A DNA stretch of 64,000 nucleotides from Azotobacter vinelandii (GCF_001571105.1 NZ_BCTD01000007.1), one strand, 5' to 3'; positions 50,107-61,475 are shown, numbered from the stretch's first letter. The notes: generated by a model from the sequence alone, not told the origin. Numbers and translations: made by a program.

Positions 50107-51666
50107 ATGAGCGATATCGATAGCCACCGCCGCCGCCTGCTGAAGGGACTCGGCGCCGGCCTGCTGCTGCCGGGGATGAGCTGCGCCCCGGCGCTGATCG
50201 CCGCTCCCGGCGCCCGGCCGCGCATCGCCGACGGTGTGCAGTCCGGCGACCTGCAGGGCGATCGCGCGGTGATCTGGAGCCGCTGCGACCGGGCGGCGCG
50301 GATGATCGTCGAGTGGGACACCCGCAGCGTGTTCAGCGCGCCGCGGCGGCTGGTAGGGGAGGTGACCGACGCCAGCCGCGACTTCACCGCGCGCATCGAC
50401 CTGAGCGGCCTGCCGCCGGACCAGTCGATCTTCTACCGGGTGCGTTTCGAGGACGCCCGCGACGGCAGCCTCGGCGAGCCCTGGTTCGGCCACCTGCGCA
50501 GCGCTCCGGCGCAGGCACGGGACATCCGCTTCGTCTGGGGCGGCGACGTCGCCGGGCAGGGCTTCGGCATCAATCCGGAGATCGGTGGCATGCGCATCTA
50601 CGAGGCCATGCGCCGGCGCCAGCCGGATTTCTTCCTGCACAGCGGCGACTGCGTCTATGCCGACGGACCGATCAGCGCGCAGATCCAGACCGCCGACGGC
50701 CAGGTGTGGAAGAACCTGGTCACCGAGGCGAAGAGCAAGGTGGCCGAGACCCTCGACGAGTTCCGCGGCAATTACCGCTACAACCTGCTCGACGACAATC
50801 TGCGCCGCTTCAACGCCGAGGTGCCGCAGATCTGGCAGTGGGACGACCACGAGGTGACCAACAACTGGTCGCCGGGCAAGGAACTGGACGACCGCTACCG
50901 GGTGCGCGACATCGGCCTGCTCGCCGCCCGCGGCCGCCAGGCCTTCCTCGAGTATTCGCCGATGCGCGTGCTGCGCCCGGACGGCGCCGGGCGCATCTAC
51001 CGCAAGCTCGACTACGGTCCGCAACTGGAGGTGTTCGTGCTGGACATGCGCAGCTACCGCGATGCCAACAGCGACAACCTGCAGCCGCGCCAGGGGCCGG
51101 GCACCGCCTTCCTCGGCCATCCCCAGCTCGACTGGCTGAAGCGCGAGCTGCGTGCCTCGAGGGCGCTGTGGAAGGTGATCGCCGCGGACATGCCGGTCGG
51201 CCTGCTCATCCCCGACGGCGAGGACGCCCAGGGCCGGCGACGCTGGGAGGCGATCGCCAACGGCAACGACGGGCCGGCCCTCGGCCGCGAGCTGGAGATC
51301 GCCGAACTGTTGGCCTTCATCCGCCGGCAGGATATCCGCAACATCGTCTGGCTGACCGCCGACGTGCACTACTGCGCGGCTCACCACTACAGCCCGGAGC
51401 GGGCGGTCTTCCAGGATTTCGAGCCGTTCTGGGAGTTCGTCGCCGGCCCGCTCAACGCCGGCAGCTTCGGCCCCAATCCGCTGGACCGCACCTTCGGACC
51501 CGAGGTGGTGTTCCAGAAGGCGCCGCCGGTGGCCAACAGCTCGCCGCTGGCCGGCTACCAGTTCTTCGGCGAGGTGGAGATCGAGGCACGGAGCGGCCTG
51601 CTGCGGGTCAGCCTGCGGGACATCGACGGCGTGGCGGTGTACGGCCGGGAGTTGCAGCCGACCTGA
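50107..51666 (+). CDS. phoD: PhoD-family alkaline phosphatase / phosphodiesterase, Tat-exported
   Basis: Calcium/iron-type phosphoesterase of the PhoD family, active in the periplasm or outside. 519 residues. Twin-arginine signal SHRRRLLKGLGAGLLLPGM at residues 6-24 with a C-region ending near ALIAAP. PhoD N domain follows (IADGVQSGDLQGDRAVIWSR). Metallophosphatase motifs: FVWGGDVAGQGFG, FFLHSGDCVYADGPI, IWQWDDHEVTNNW, VLDMRSYRDAN, KVIAADMPVGL and VWLTADVHYCAAHHY. The ATG at 50107 places the Tat signal at the N-terminus. No Pho box was recognised by eye. Convergent with cra. Confidence 0.94.
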   Translation: MSDIDSHRRRLLKGLGAGLLLPGMSCAPALIAAPGARPRIADGVQSGDLQGDRAVIWSRCDRAARMIVEWDTRSVFSAPRRLVGEVTDASRDFTARIDLSGLPPDQSIFYRVRFEDARDGSLGEPWFGHLRSAPAQARDIRFVWGGDVAGQGFGINPEIGGMRIYEAMRRRQPDFFLHSGDCVYADGPISAQIQTADGQVWKNLVTEAKSKVAETLDEFRGNYRYNLLDDNLRRFNAEVPQIWQWDDHEVTNNWSPGKELDDRYRVRDIGLLAARGRQAFLEYSPMRVLRPDGAGRIYRKLDYGPQLEVFVLDMRSYRDANSDNLQPRQGPGTAFLGHPQLDWLKRELRASRALWKVIAADMPVGLLIPDGEDAQGRRRWEAIANGNDGPALGRELEIAELLAFIRRQDIRNIVWLTADVHYCAAHHYSPERAVFQDFEPFWEFVAGPLNAGSFGPNPLDRTFGPEVVFQKAPPVANSSPLAGYQFFGEVEIEARSGLLRVSLRDIDGVAVYGRELQPT

Positions 51667-51677
51667 GCCGTTTCCGC

Positions 51678-52670
51678 CTACGCCTGTCCGCGGCGCACCT
51701 TCAGGGTGCGCGGGATGGCCTCGATCCCCGGCTGGTAGTCGCCCTCGATGGCGCGCAGGGTCCGCTCGAGCACCCGTTCGGCGATGCGGTCGTACTGCTG
51801 GGCGATGGTATTGACCCGCAGCGGCACGAAGTCCAGCAACTGGGCGTCGCCGAAGGTGGCCAGGCGCAGGTCGGCGAACGTCTCCGCCGGGTAGTCGCGC
51901 AGCGCCTCGAAGACGCCTTCGAGCAGCACGTAGGAGGTGGTCACCAGGGCGTCCGGCCGGTCCGCGCCGTTCAGCAGCTCGCGCATCTGCCGGCAGCCGC
52001 AGGCCCGGCTGAACTGCTCGGCATGGTGTACGCTGACGATTCCTTCGAAGCCTTCCAGGGCCTGGTGGAAACCGCGCTCGCGGGCCTGGCTGATCGGCAG
52101 GGCGCTGTAGGCGTCGATCAGCGCGATGTGCCGCGGCGGCGGGTCGAGCAGGCTGGCGGTGAGCTGGGCGCCGGCCAACTGGTCGTCGCTGACCACCGAA
52201 CGGATGTGCGCGGCGTCGAGGGCGCGGTCGACGGCGATCACCGGCAGCCCGCCCTCGACCAGGTTGCGGTAGAGCGGGTCGTCCTGCGGCAGGCAACTGG
52301 CGACGATCAGCGCGTCGCAGCGCCGCGAGCGGAACAGTTCGAGCAGTTGGCGCTCGCTGGCCGGGTCGTCGTCGGAACTGGCGATCAGCAACTGGTAGCC
52401 GACGGCGCGGGCACCCTGTTCGAGCAGTTTGGCCAGGCGCGCATAGCTCGGGTTCTCCAGATCCGGGAGGATGAAGCCCAGGCAGCGGCTCTGGCCGCGG
52501 CGCAGGCCGGCGGCCTGCTGGTCGGGTAGATAGCCGTAGCGCTCGACCACCGCCAGCACGCGTTCCACGGTGGCCGGACTGATGCGCCGCTGGGCGGCCT
52601 GGCCGTTGATCACATAGCTGGCGGTGGTGACGGATACCTGGGCCAGACGGGCGATATCGCTGAGTTTCAA
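51678..52670 (-). CDS. cra: Fructose repressor Cra/FruR (LacI family)
   Basis: LacI-type repressor that in Pseudomonas controls mainly the fructose operon, with fructose 1-phosphate as inducer. 330 residues. N-terminal helix-turn-helix KLSDIARLAQVSVTTASYVINGQ with the hinge VVERYGYLPDQQAAGLRRG, then a periplasmic-binding-protein-like effector domain (LGFILPDLENPSYARLAKLLE, LIASSDDDPASERQLLE, VIAVDRALDAAHIRSVVSDD). Divergent from fruB across 174 bp containing a Cra-type palindrome. Length matches the family. Confidence 0.95.
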   Translation of the reverse strand: MKLSDIARLAQVSVTTASYVINGQAAQRRISPATVERVLAVVERYGYLPDQQAAGLRRGQSRCLGFILPDLENPSYARLAKLLEQGARAVGYQLLIASSDDDPASERQLLELFRSRRCDALIVASCLPQDDPLYRNLVEGGLPVIAVDRALDAAHIRSVVSDDQLAGAQLTASLLDPPPRHIALIDAYSALPISQARERGFHQALEGFEGIVSVHHAEQFSRACGCRQMRELLNGADRPDALVTTSYVLLEGVFEALRDYPAETFADLRLATFGDAQLLDFVPLRVNTIAQQYDRIAERVLERTLRAIEGDYQPGIEAIPRTLKVRRGQA

Positions 52671-52737
52671 GGTTGCATCCTGGGTAACGGCAGGGCTTCA
52701 AGGATCGCCCATTATCGGGTAACGTGCCAGCCCGCAG

Positions 52738-52749
52738 TGAAACGATTCA
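52738..52749. promoter_or_regulatory. Cra/FruR operator
   Basis: TGAAACGATTCA, an almost perfect palindrome matching the enterobacterial Cra consensus TGAAWCSNTTCA, in the cra-fruB divergent region about 95 bp before fruB. It should let Cra repress fruBKA and possibly itself. Confidence 0.78.
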
Positions 52750-52844
52750 GCAGGCGATCCGTTGAACTATTCTTCCATAAATGACCGGCGTCGCCTGCGC
52801 TCGACGGTGGCTCTTGCCAGAACCAGAACAATCAGGAGATTTCC

Positions 52845-55718
52845 ATGCTCGAGTTGAATGCCGCGCAGATCCGCATGGGCCGCGCCGCGCCTGACAAGCT
52901 GGCGGCGCTGGCGTTGCTGGCCGAGGGTCTGGTAGACGACGGGTTGGTCGAGCCCGGCTACCTCACCGGCATGCAGGCCCGCGAAGCCCAGGGCTCGACC
53001 TACCTCGGCCAGGGCATCGCGATTCCCCATGGCACGCCGGAAACCCGCGACCAGGTGAAGCGTACCGGCGTGCGTCTGATCCAGTTCCCCGACGGCGTGG
53101 ATTGGGGCGATGGCCAGCAGGTCTACCTGGCGATCGCCGTCGCCGCCCGTTCCGACGAGCACCTGCACCTGCTGCAACTGCTGACCCGGGCGCTCGGCGA
53201 GGGCGATCTGAGCCAGGCGCTGCGCGAGGCCGGCGAGCCCGAACAACTGGTCGCGCTGCTGCAGGGCGCGCCGCGCGAACTGGCCCTGGACAGTCAACTG
53301 ATCGGCCTGGGCGTGGCCGCCGAGGACTTCGACGAACTGGTCTGGCATGGCGCGCGCCTTTTGAAGCGGGCCGGCTGCGTGGCTTCCGGCTTCGCCGGCA
53401 GCCTGCTGCAGAGTCAGCCGCTGCCTTTGGGCGAGGGACTCTGGTGGCTCAACAGCGAGCAGGCGGTGGAGCAACCCGGGCTCGCCTTCGTCACCCCGGC
53501 CCGGCCGCTCGTCCTGCACGGCCAGCCGCTGACCGGGCTGTTCTGCCTGGCCAGCCTGGGCGAAGCGCACCGCCAGTTGCTCGAGCGACTCTGCGACCTG
53601 CTGATCGAGGGGCGCGGCGCCACCTTCAGCCAGGCCACCTGCAGCCGTGCCGTGCTGGAGGCCCTGGGCGCCGAACTGCCGGAGGACTGGCCGAGCCTGC
53701 GCGTCACCCTGGCCAACGCTCACGGGCTGCACGCGCGGCCGGCCAAGGCGCTGGTCGAGGTCGCCCAGTCCTTCGACGGCGAGATCCGCATCCGTCTGGC
53801 CGGCGAGAGCGGCCGCGGGGTGTCGGCCAAGAGCCTGAGCAAGTTGCTGGCGCTCGGCGCGCGGCGCGGCCAGGCACTGGAGTTCAGCGCCGAACCGGCG
53901 ATCGCCGCCGATGCCCTGCCGGCGATCGAGGCGGCCGTGCTGGCCGGCCTCGGCGAGAGCATCGAGCCCCTGGCGTTGCCGGGCGAGACGCCGCCGTCCG
54001 AAGAGCCCGGCACCTCCACCTTCGTCCGGCCGCGAGCGCCAGCGGCCGGCACGCGTCTGCAGGCGGTCGCCGCCGCGCCGGGCATCGCCATCGGTCCGGC
54101 GCTGGTGCGCACCCCGCTGGAACTCGACTACCCGCAGCGCGGCCAGGGCATGCTGGTCGAGCTGCAACGCTTGGACAGCGCCCTGGCGCAGGTCACCGCG
54201 GACATCCAGCGGCTGATCGACGACAGCGAGGAAGCCAACGTCCGCGAGATCTTCATCACCCATCAGGCGATGCTGCGCGATCCGACGCTGCGCGAGGACG
54301 TCAACGCGCGTCTGGCCGACGGTTTCAGCGCCGAGGCCGCCTGGAGCGTGGAAACCGAGGCGGTGGCGCAGCAGCAGGAGGCCCTGCACGATGCGCTGCT
54401 CGCCGAGCGCGCCGCCGACCTGCGCGACATCGGCCGGCGGGTGCTGGCGCACCTGTGCGGCGTCGAGGCGCCGCGCGAGCCGGACGAGCCCTACATCCTG
54501 GTGATGGACGAGGTGGCGCCCTCCGACGTGGCCAGCCTCAACCGCCTGCGCGTGGCCGGCATTCTCACCGCCCGCGGCGGCGCCACCGCGCACAGCGCGA
54601 TCATCGCCCGCGCCCTGGGCATTCCGGCCATCGTCGGCGCCGGCGAGGCGGTGCTGGCGCTGGCCCAGGGCACCCCGTTGCTGCTCGACGGCGACCACGG
54701 CGTGCTGCGCGTCGCGCCGGACGCGCAGACCCTCGAGCAGGCACGCCGCGAGCGCGAGGCCAACCGGCTGCGCCGCGAGCGCGCCCACGCCGAGCGCATG
54801 CTGCCGGCGGTGACCCGCGACGGCCACGCGGTGGAGGTGGCGGCGAACATCGGCGCCAGCGGCGAGAGCGCCGAGGCGGTCGAGCTGGGCGCCGAGGGGG
54901 TCGGCCTGCTGCGCACCGAACTGGTGTTCATGGACCACGCCCAGGCGCCGGACCGGCACGCCCAGGAAGCCGAGTACCGCCGCGTGCTCGACGGCCTCGG
55001 CGGCCGGCCGCTGGTGGTGCGCACCCTGGACGTCGGCGGCGACAAGCCCTTGCCCTACTGGCCGATGCCGGCGGAAGAGAACCCCTTCCTCGGCGTGCGC
55101 GGCATCCGCCTGAGCCTGCAGCGCCCGGACATCCTGGAGACCCAGTTGCGCGCGCTGCTGGCCTCGGCCGACGGCCGGCCGCTGCGGATCATGTTCCCGA
55201 TGGTCGGCGGCGTCGAGGAATGGCGCATCGCCCGCGACCTGGCCCTGCGCCTGCGCGAGGAGATCCCGGTCGACGACCTGCAACTCGGCATCATGGTCGA
55301 GGTGCCCTCGGCGGCGCTGCTGGCCCCGGTGCTGGCCCGCGAGGTGGATTTCTTCAGCATCGGCACCAACGACCTGACCCAGTACGCCCTGGCCATCGAC
55401 CGTGGCCATCCGACCCTGTCGGCCCAGGCCGACGGCCTGCATCCCGCCGTCCTGCGCTTGATCGGCATGACCGTCGAGGCGGCCCATGCCGAGGGCAAGT
55501 GGGTCGGCGTGTGCGGCGAACTGGCCGGCGACATGCTCGCCGTGCCGCTGCTGGTCGGCCTCGGGGTGGACGAACTGAGCGTCTCGGCGCGCTCCATCGC
55601 CCTGGTCAAGGCCAGGGTGCGCGAACTCGACCTCGCCCATAGCCGGGCGCTGGCGCAGCGGGCCCTGGCGCTGGAGAGCGCCGGTGCGGTGCGCGACCTG
55701 GTCGGGGAGACGCACTGA
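52845..55718 (+). CDS. fruB: Fructose PTS multiphosphoryl transfer protein FruB (IIA-HPr-EI)
   Basis: Cytoplasmic phosphoryl carrier feeding the fructose PTS in pseudomonads, in one 957-residue chain. The EIIA-Fru domain comes first (residues 1-150, active His 62 in GIAIPHGTPETRD). Next is an HPr domain (about 283-370, His 296 in AHGLHARPAKALVEVA), then a linker, then Enzyme I from about 400. Its phospho-His 583 is in ARGGATAHSAIIARALG, and the PEP-binding region includes VGLLRTELVFMDHAQAP and FFSIGTNDLTQYALAIDRGHP. All three phosphorylation sites are present. Its stop overlaps the fruK start (TGATG). Confidence 0.97.
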   Translation: MLELNAAQIRMGRAAPDKLAALALLAEGLVDDGLVEPGYLTGMQAREAQGSTYLGQGIAIPHGTPETRDQVKRTGVRLIQFPDGVDWGDGQQVYLAIAVAARSDEHLHLLQLLTRALGEGDLSQALREAGEPEQLVALLQGAPRELALDSQLIGLGVAAEDFDELVWHGARLLKRAGCVASGFAGSLLQSQPLPLGEGLWWLNSEQAVEQPGLAFVTPARPLVLHGQPLTGLFCLASLGEAHRQLLERLCDLLIEGRGATFSQATCSRAVLEALGAELPEDWPSLRVTLANAHGLHARPAKALVEVAQSFDGEIRIRLAGESGRGVSAKSLSKLLALGARRGQALEFSAEPAIAADALPAIEAAVLAGLGESIEPLALPGETPPSEEPGTSTFVRPRAPAAGTRLQAVAAAPGIAIGPALVRTPLELDYPQRGQGMLVELQRLDSALAQVTADIQRLIDDSEEANVREIFITHQAMLRDPTLREDVNARLADGFSAEAAWSVETEAVAQQQEALHDALLAERAADLRDIGRRVLAHLCGVEAPREPDEPYILVMDEVAPSDVASLNRLRVAGILTARGGATAHSAIIARALGIPAIVGAGEAVLALAQGTPLLLDGDHGVLRVAPDAQTLEQARREREANRLRRERAHAERMLPAVTRDGHAVEVAANIGASGESAEAVELGAEGVGLLRTELVFMDHAQAPDRHAQEAEYRRVLDGLGGRPLVVRTLDVGGDKPLPYWPMPAEENPFLGVRGIRLSLQRPDILETQLRALLASADGRPLRIMFPMVGGVEEWRIARDLALRLREEIPVDDLQLGIMVEVPSAALLAPVLAREVDFFSIGTNDLTQYALAIDRGHPTLSAQADGLHPAVLRLIGMTVEAAHAEGKWVGVCGELAGDMLAVPLLVGLGVDELSVSARSIALVKARVRELDLAHSRALAQRALALESAGAVRDLVGETH

Positions 55719-56644
55719 TGGCGCGCATCCTGACCCTGACCCTGAACCCGGCGCTGGACCTGACCCTGCGCCTCGACAGCCTGCAGCCGGGCACGGTCAA
55801 CCGCAGCCAGGCGCTGGTCAGTCACGCCGCCGGCAAGGGCCTGAACGTCGCCCAGGTGCTCGCCGACCTGGGGCACCGGGTGACCGTCTGCGGCTTTCTC
55901 GGCAGCGCCAACGCGGCGCCTTTCGAGGCGCTGTTCCATCGCCGCGGTTTCCTCGATGCCTTCGTCCGGGTGCCGGGAGAGACCCGCAGCAACATCAAGC
56001 TGACCGAGCACAGCGGGCGGATCACCGATATCAACGGGCCGGGACCGCTGGTCGAGGCCGAGCATCGCGAAGCCTTGCTCGAACGGCTGGAGCCGATCGT
56101 CGGCGGGCACGACGCCGTGGTGGTCGCCGGCAGCCTGCCGCAAGGCGTGGAGGCGCAATGGTTCGCCGTGCTGCTGCGCCGGCTCGGAGCCTTCGGGGTG
56201 CCGCTGGTGCTGGACAGCAGCGGCGCGGCCCTGCGTGCCGGTCTGGAGCTGGCGCCCTGGCTGGTCAAGCCGAACGAGGAGGAACTGGCCGAGGTCCTCG
56301 GCGTCGCCGCGAGCGAGGCGCTGGGCGCCGCGCCGCGCCTGCGCGCCCAGGGCGTCGAGCATGTGCTGCTGTCGCGCGGCGCCGCCGGAGCCAGTTGGTT
56401 CGGTCCGGGTATCGCCCTGGCGGCGTGCCCGCCCAGGGTCGAGGTGGTCAGCACGGTGGGCGCCGGCGATTCGCTGCTCGCCGCGACCCTGCACGGTCTG
56501 CTCGAAGGCTGGCCGGCCGAGCGCACCCTGCGCCTGGCCACCGCCATCGCCGCCCAGGCGGTCACCCAACTGGGCTTCGGCATCCACGACCGGGAACAGT
56601 TGGCGCGCCTGGAGGCGGGCGTCACGGTCACCTCGCTGGCCTGA
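55718..56644 (+). CDS. fruK: 1-phosphofructokinase FruK
   Basis: PfkB-family kinase, fructose 1-phosphate to fructose 1,6-bisphosphate. 308 residues. SHAAGKGLNVAQVLADLGHRV is the substrate-binding start, TRSNIKLTEHSG and ITDINGPGPLV follow, VKPNEEELAEVLG is conserved, and the catalytic Asp is in STVGAGDSLLAATLHGL. Coupled to fruB by one base; fruA begins 32 bp later. Confidence 0.97.
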   Translation: MARILTLTLNPALDLTLRLDSLQPGTVNRSQALVSHAAGKGLNVAQVLADLGHRVTVCGFLGSANAAPFEALFHRRGFLDAFVRVPGETRSNIKLTEHSGRITDINGPGPLVEAEHREALLERLEPIVGGHDAVVVAGSLPQGVEAQWFAVLLRRLGAFGVPLVLDSSGAALRAGLELAPWLVKPNEEELAEVLGVAASEALGAAPRLRAQGVEHVLLSRGAAGASWFGPGIALAACPPRVEVVSTVGAGDSLLAATLHGLLEGWPAERTLRLATAIAAQAVTQLGFGIHDREQLARLEAGVTVTSLA

Positions 56645-56676
56645 TACGACACAACAAGAAAAGAGGTTTCTTTTTC

Positions 56677-58452
56677 ATGAATCTGCTGATCGTCACTGCC
56701 TGTCCGAGCGGCATGGTCACTAGCGTGCTCTGCGCGCGCCTGCTGGAAGCGGCGGCCCTGCGCCTGGGCTGGACCACCCGTGTCGAGGTGCATGATCCCA
56801 GGGCGATCGGCTCGCCGCTCGCCGAGGAAGACATCGCCGCCGCCGATCTGGTGGTGGTGGTCAAGACCGGCGAGCTGGCGCTCGACCGCTTCGCCGGCAA
56901 GCGTCTGCTGCAGTCCACTCCGGCCGATGCGCTGCAGGACCCGCAGCGCTTCCTCGAAGAGGCCGCCGCGCGTGCCGAGCCGTTCCAGCCGGGGGCGGCC
57001 GCGCCGGCTGCCACGTCCGGTGCCCAGCCGCGGCTGGTGGCGGTGACCGCCTGTCCGACCGGGGTGGCCCACACCTTCATGGCCGCCGAGGCCCTGCAGC
57101 AGGCCGCCAGGCAGCTCGGCTACGCGCTGCAGGTGGAGACCCGTGGTTCGGTGGGCGCGCGCAACCTGCTCGACGAGGCGGCCATCGCCGCCGCCGACGT
57201 GGTGCTGCTGGCCACCGACATAGAGGTGGACACCAGCCGCTTCGCCGGCAAGAAAATCTACCGCTGCGGCACCGGCGTGGCCCTCAAGCAGCCGCAGCAG
57301 ACCCTGCGCCGCGCCCTGGAGGAGGCGCTGCCGCAGGCCGGCGCGAGCCCCGCCGCGGCTGCCTCGCCGGGCAAGGCGGTGAGGAGCGGCCCCTATAAAC
57401 ATCTCTTGACCGGAGTGTCCTACATGCTGCCGATGGTGGTGGCCGGTGGCCTCCTGATCGCCCTGTCGTTCGTCTTCGGCATCGAGGCGTTCAGGGAGGA
57501 GGGCAGTCTGGCCGCGGCGCTGATGCGGATCGGCGGCGACACCGCGTTCAAGCTGATGGTGCCGGTGCTGGCCGGCTACATCGCCTATTCCATCGCCGAC
57601 CGTCCCGGCCTCGCGCCGGGGATGATCGGCGGCCTGCTGGCCGGCGAACTGGGCGCGGGCTTCATCGGCGGCATCGCCGCCGGCTTTCTCGCCGGCTATT
57701 GCTCCCGCGCCCTCGGCCGCTGGCTGCGCCTGCCGGCCAGCCTCGAATCGCTCAAGCCGATCCTGCTGATCCCGCTGCTCTCCAGCCTGTTCACCGGGCT
57801 GGTGATGATCTACGTGGTCGGTGCGCCGGTGGCCGGCATGCTCGCCGGGCTGACCGACTTCCTCAACGGCATGGGCAGCACCAATGCCGTGCTCCTCGGC
57901 CTGCTGCTCGGCGGCATGATGTGCGTCGACCTGGGCGGGCCGGTCAACAAGGCGGCCTATGCCTTCTCGGTGGGGCTCCTGGCCTCGCAGAGCTACGCGC
58001 CGATGGCGGCGACCATGGCGGCCGGCATGGTGCCGCCGCTCGGCATGGCCATCGCCAGCCTGCTGGCCCGCTACAAGTTCGCCCAGGCCGAGCGGCAGGC
58101 CGGCAAGGCCGCCGGCGTGCTGGGACTGTGCTTCATCTCCGAGGGGGCGATACCCTTCGCCGCCAGGGACCCGCTGCGGGTGATCCCGGCGAGCGTCGCC
58201 GGCGGCGCCCTGACCGGCGCCTTGTCGATGTTCTTCGGCTGCAAGCTGATGGCGCCGCACGGCGGACTGTTCGTGCTGCTGATTCCCAACGCGATCAATC
58301 ATGCGCTCCTGTACCTGCTGGCGATCGCCGCCGGCAGCCTGCTGACCGGGGGGCTGTACGCCGTGCTCAAGCGCGGGGAGGTCGCCGAGATGGCGGCTGC
58401 GACGGAGCGGCCCGGCCAGCCCGCCGAGCGGCCGTCGGGCCGGCACGCCTGA
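56677..58452 (+). CDS. fruA: Fructose PTS permease FruA (IIB'-IIB-IIC)
   Basis: Membrane permease that imports fructose as fructose 1-phosphate. 591 residues. A degenerate IIB' domain is first (Cys 9 in VTACPSGMVTSVLC). The true IIB domain follows, with the phospho-Cys at residue 126 in VTACPTGVAHTFMAAEAL. A Pro/Ala linker leads to the IIC domain from about residue 235 (HLLTGVSYMLPMVVAGGLLIALSFVFG). Its conserved parts are LLGGMMCVDLGGPVNKAAYAF and LCFISEGAIPFAARDP. Start ATG 56677 has AAGAGG upstream. Last gene of the fru operon, with 2 bp to the convergent SDR gene. Confidence 0.97.
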   Translation: MNLLIVTACPSGMVTSVLCARLLEAAALRLGWTTRVEVHDPRAIGSPLAEEDIAAADLVVVVKTGELALDRFAGKRLLQSTPADALQDPQRFLEEAAARAEPFQPGAAAPAATSGAQPRLVAVTACPTGVAHTFMAAEALQQAARQLGYALQVETRGSVGARNLLDEAAIAAADVVLLATDIEVDTSRFAGKKIYRCGTGVALKQPQQTLRRALEEALPQAGASPAAAASPGKAVRSGPYKHLLTGVSYMLPMVVAGGLLIALSFVFGIEAFREEGSLAAALMRIGGDTAFKLMVPVLAGYIAYSIADRPGLAPGMIGGLLAGELGAGFIGGIAAGFLAGYCSRALGRWLRLPASLESLKPILLIPLLSSLFTGLVMIYVVGAPVAGMLAGLTDFLNGMGSTNAVLLGLLLGGMMCVDLGGPVNKAAYAFSVGLLASQSYAPMAATMAAGMVPPLGMAIASLLARYKFAQAERQAGKAAGVLGLCFISEGAIPFAARDPLRVIPASVAGGALTGALSMFFGCKLMAPHGGLFVLLIPNAINHALLYLLAIAAGSLLTGGLYAVLKRGEVAEMAAATERPGQPAERPSGRHA

Positions 58453-58454
58453 AC

Positions 58455-59207
58455 TCAGTACTGGACCGCCTGGGTCAGGCCGCCGTCGACCAGCAGGCTG
58501 GTGCCGGTGGTGAAGCTGGCGGCCGCGCTGGCCAGGAACAGCGTGGCGTTGGCCACTTCCTCGGGCCGCGCCATGCGGCCCATGGGGTTCGCCGCCAGGC
58601 ACCTGGCGAAGAGTTCCGGCTGCTCGCGCTCGATCCGGCCCCAGACGCCGTCCTCGAAGTAGACGTTGCCCGGCGAGACCACGTTGACCCGGATGCGCTG
58701 CCCGGCCAGGCGCAGGGCCAGGCCCTTGCCGTAGTGGATCAGCGCCGCCTTGAGTGCGCCGTAGGGCTCCGCGAAGAGGTCGATCTGCCGGCCGGAGACG
58801 CTGGAGATGATCACGATCGCTCCCGCCTCGGATCGCTCGAGCCAGGGCAGGGCGGCGTTGACCAGGCCGACGGTGCCGAGCAGGTCGGTCTCGAAGGCCT
58901 GCCGCCAGGCCGACAGATTCTGCCCGCCGGCCAGCGCGCTGACATTGGGCACGACGATGTCGATCCCGCCCAGGCGCGCCGCCGCGTCTTTCACCCACTG
59001 CTCCAGCGCCGCGCCGTCGGTGACGTCGACGGCCTGGCCGAAGGCCTGCGCGCCGAGTTCCTGTTCGGCCTGCGCCACGCCCTGCGGGTCGCGGGCGCAG
59101 AAGGCCACGCGCGCGCCTTCGCGCAAAAAGCCTTCGACGATGGCCCGGCCGATGCCGCGGGTACCGCCGGTGACCAGTACGTTTCGGTTCTGCAATTGAA
59201 GATCCAT
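58455..59207 (-). CDS. Short-chain dehydrogenase/reductase (SDR)
   Basis: 250-residue classical SDR, NAD(P)-dependent oxidoreductase, substrate unknown. Rossmann start NVLVTGGTRGIGRAIVEGFL (TGxxxGxG). The NVSALAG equivalent of NNAG is present. Catalytic Ser in IVIISSVSGRQ and the YxxxK in AEPYGALKAALIHYG. The C-terminal segment GNVYFEDGVWGRIEREQPE is the variable substrate loop, and the protein ends with the family phrase TGTSLLVDGGLTQAVQY. I start at the ATG complementary to 59205-59207 (MDLQLQNRNVLVTGG), preceded by AAGGAG. It reads toward fruA; no functional link is evident. Confidence 0.93.
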   Translation of the reverse strand: MDLQLQNRNVLVTGGTRGIGRAIVEGFLREGARVAFCARDPQGVAQAEQELGAQAFGQAVDVTDGAALEQWVKDAAARLGGIDIVVPNVSALAGGQNLSAWRQAFETDLLGTVGLVNAALPWLERSEAGAIVIISSVSGRQIDLFAEPYGALKAALIHYGKGLALRLAGQRIRVNVVSPGNVYFEDGVWGRIEREQPELFARCLAANPMGRMARPEEVANATLFLASAAASFTTGTSLLVDGGLTQAVQY

Positions 59208-59600
59208 GGACTTCTCCTTGAGTGAGGGGGTTGGCTCGCCGGGGCGAGCGCGAGGGCGTAGAAGTAGCATGCCAGAGCGGTTTGGCAAGGCCTGACAGCC
59301 GGCCCCTCCAAGGTCTTTGCCTAAACTCCCCGATAATCGATCGGCAGGAAAGGCGCCGAAGCGTCCTCTGCAACGTGCCCACGCAGAAGCGTGGGCACGA
59401 TCATCCTCGTCGCTCGATGGCTCTCTCGCTCCTGCGCGAGAGTTCCGGGGCCGGTCGCTCCGCGCCGTAGGGAGGGGCAAGCGCAGGCGCGCTCGACGCC
59501 GCGAAAAGCAAAAGGCCTCGGAGGGCTGGGCCTGACAGCCTTCGTGCGGGGAGGGCGGCGGGAGGTGCGGAGCCGGCCGGGCCGGCTCCTGCCCAGGGGA
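59208..59600. other. Intergenic region between prfC and the SDR gene
   Basis: About 390 bp, no gene. It holds the SDR promoter and, near prfC, a palindrome GGAGCCGGCC-G-GGCCGGCTCC at 59569-59589 that could end prfC transcription (no clear T run). Confidence 0.5.
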
Positions 59601-61184
<1,584 letters not shown>

Positions 61185-61335
61185 GGGTGGAAACCTGGAG
61201 CGGAGCGAAAAATGGACGCGAAGTATACAGGATGGCGCCGGCTTCCCCCGTCATTCGCCGGAGCGATTCCATCCGCCGGGCAGTAGCGGAACCGGCTGCC
61301 CGGCGACCAGCCGGCCTGCCGTTCCGTCGGCGCGG

Positions 61336-61399
61336 GTCGCGAATGAATTCGCTCCCACACCGGCAGTGTTCTCCCTGTGGGAGCGGATTCATCCGCGAC
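61336..61399. repeat. REP-type inverted repeat pair
   Basis: GTCGCGAATGAATTCGCTCC (extends to 61359) faces its near-complement ending in GGATTCATCCGCGAC (61376-61399) across a 16-bp spacer. The sequence matches the well-known pseudomonad REP type (GTCGCGGATGAATCCGCTCC forms) in a head-to-head pair. It lies in the 290-bp gap between prfC and tpsB, where it may also end tpsB transcription. Confidence 0.82.
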
Positions 61400-61475
61400 C
61401 TGCCGCAGGCGGCCCGAAGCCCGGCGCCCGCGCTGTCGTGCCGATCCGGAACCGGCTGGCCCCGAATACGGTTAC

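Noticed and set aside
55822..59382. A 1186-codon minus-strand open frame opposite fruK-fruA
   Set aside because: Antisense shadow of the fru operon; composition is low-complexity Arg/Gly/His and no family is recognisable.
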